Source of the DNA: Chlorops oryzae
Lineage: Eukaryota; Arthropoda; Insecta; Diptera; Chloropidae
NCBI GenBank assembly: GCA_020466095.1
Contig: CM035806.1
Coordinates: forward strand, 95,827,315 to 95,891,314
Length of the DNA: 64,000 nucleotides
Direction: 5' to 3'
Shown here piece by piece: positions 64,000 through 64,000 of the stretch (positions are counted from its first letter, which is position 1; every line of letters begins with the position of its first letter). The notes beneath the pieces were generated by a model. The model had not been told where the DNA came from. It ran no database searches and was given only the letters and a program-made list of their open reading frames with translations. A program made the translations under genes and the position numbers.

Positions 64000-64000
64000 A

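Larger units (their letters stand above)
62790..64000 (-). mobile_element. Second jockey-clade element, partial (runs off window)
   Basis: Poly-A end at 62790-62798 (T on plus), a 3' untranslated region whose end (TATTTATTGTATCACTC) matches the first jockey (TATTTATTGGATCACTC), and the last third of ORF2. A sister family of the 42343 element by protein similarity; the 3' UTR repeats are different. Confidence 0.85.

Overview
The window is almost entirely transposable elements (TEs) in deeply nested layers; I see no convincing host gene, tRNA, rRNA or CRISPR array. The TE set points to a higher (schizophoran) fly: two mariners whose termini and transposase closely match Himar1 of horn fly, DINE-1/mini-me-like elements with a TATACCC hairpin and GTCT-type microsatellites, errantiviruses with env, BEL/Pao, jockey, R1-clade and LOA/I-like elements. 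The species cannot be fixed from sequence alone. A 100-N run at 14904-15003 and a poly-C tract at 26778-26935 mark assembly limits.

Layout. 0.5-2.8 kb: Mutator-like transposase pseudogene split by a Himar1-like mariner (1084-2381). 2.8-7.4 kb: two R1-clade elements on the minus strand, 3' half followed by 5' half, with a 17-bp duplication resembling the 28S rDNA R1 target around the first. 7.8-14.9 kb: a fragment of a hAT-like transposon and a degenerate TTTTAG-rich tract, itself split by a Harbinger-like element (9749-14313, TTA duplication) that holds a second mariner (9971-11991, with a 725-bp MITE inside) and a 1972-bp long-inverted-repeat element (12242-14213). 15-34.4 kb: a LOA/I-like non-LTR element on the plus strand split by a 13.6-kb errantivirus on the minus strand (18664-32308, CTGG duplication). 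35.5-57.1 kb: one 21.5-kb hAT-like transposon bounded by an 8-bp duplication (CTAAATAG), swollen by a BEL/Pao element (36701-48144, itself holding an apparently intact jockey, 42343-47362) and by a pol-less errantivirus (50248-55877). 58.8-60.2 kb: an inverted-repeat element with a DINE-like insert. 60.5-64 kb: a third errantivirus 3' end, an LTR-like fragment and a second jockey running off the window.

Most interesting: the large errantivirus carries, between integrase and env, an uninterrupted 266-codon ORF with the His-Asp-Gln-Cys signature of Ulp1/SENP (C48) cysteine proteases. The same element has, antisense between env and the 3' LTR, a short ORF behind a near-perfect intron and before an AATAAA signal. 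The hAT-like transposon has the same (transposase 3') end at both termini yet sits between a perfect target duplication, so a palindromic derivative seems to have moved as a unit. The jockey element keeps both full ORFs with an ATGA stop-start overlap and is the best candidate here for a recently active element.
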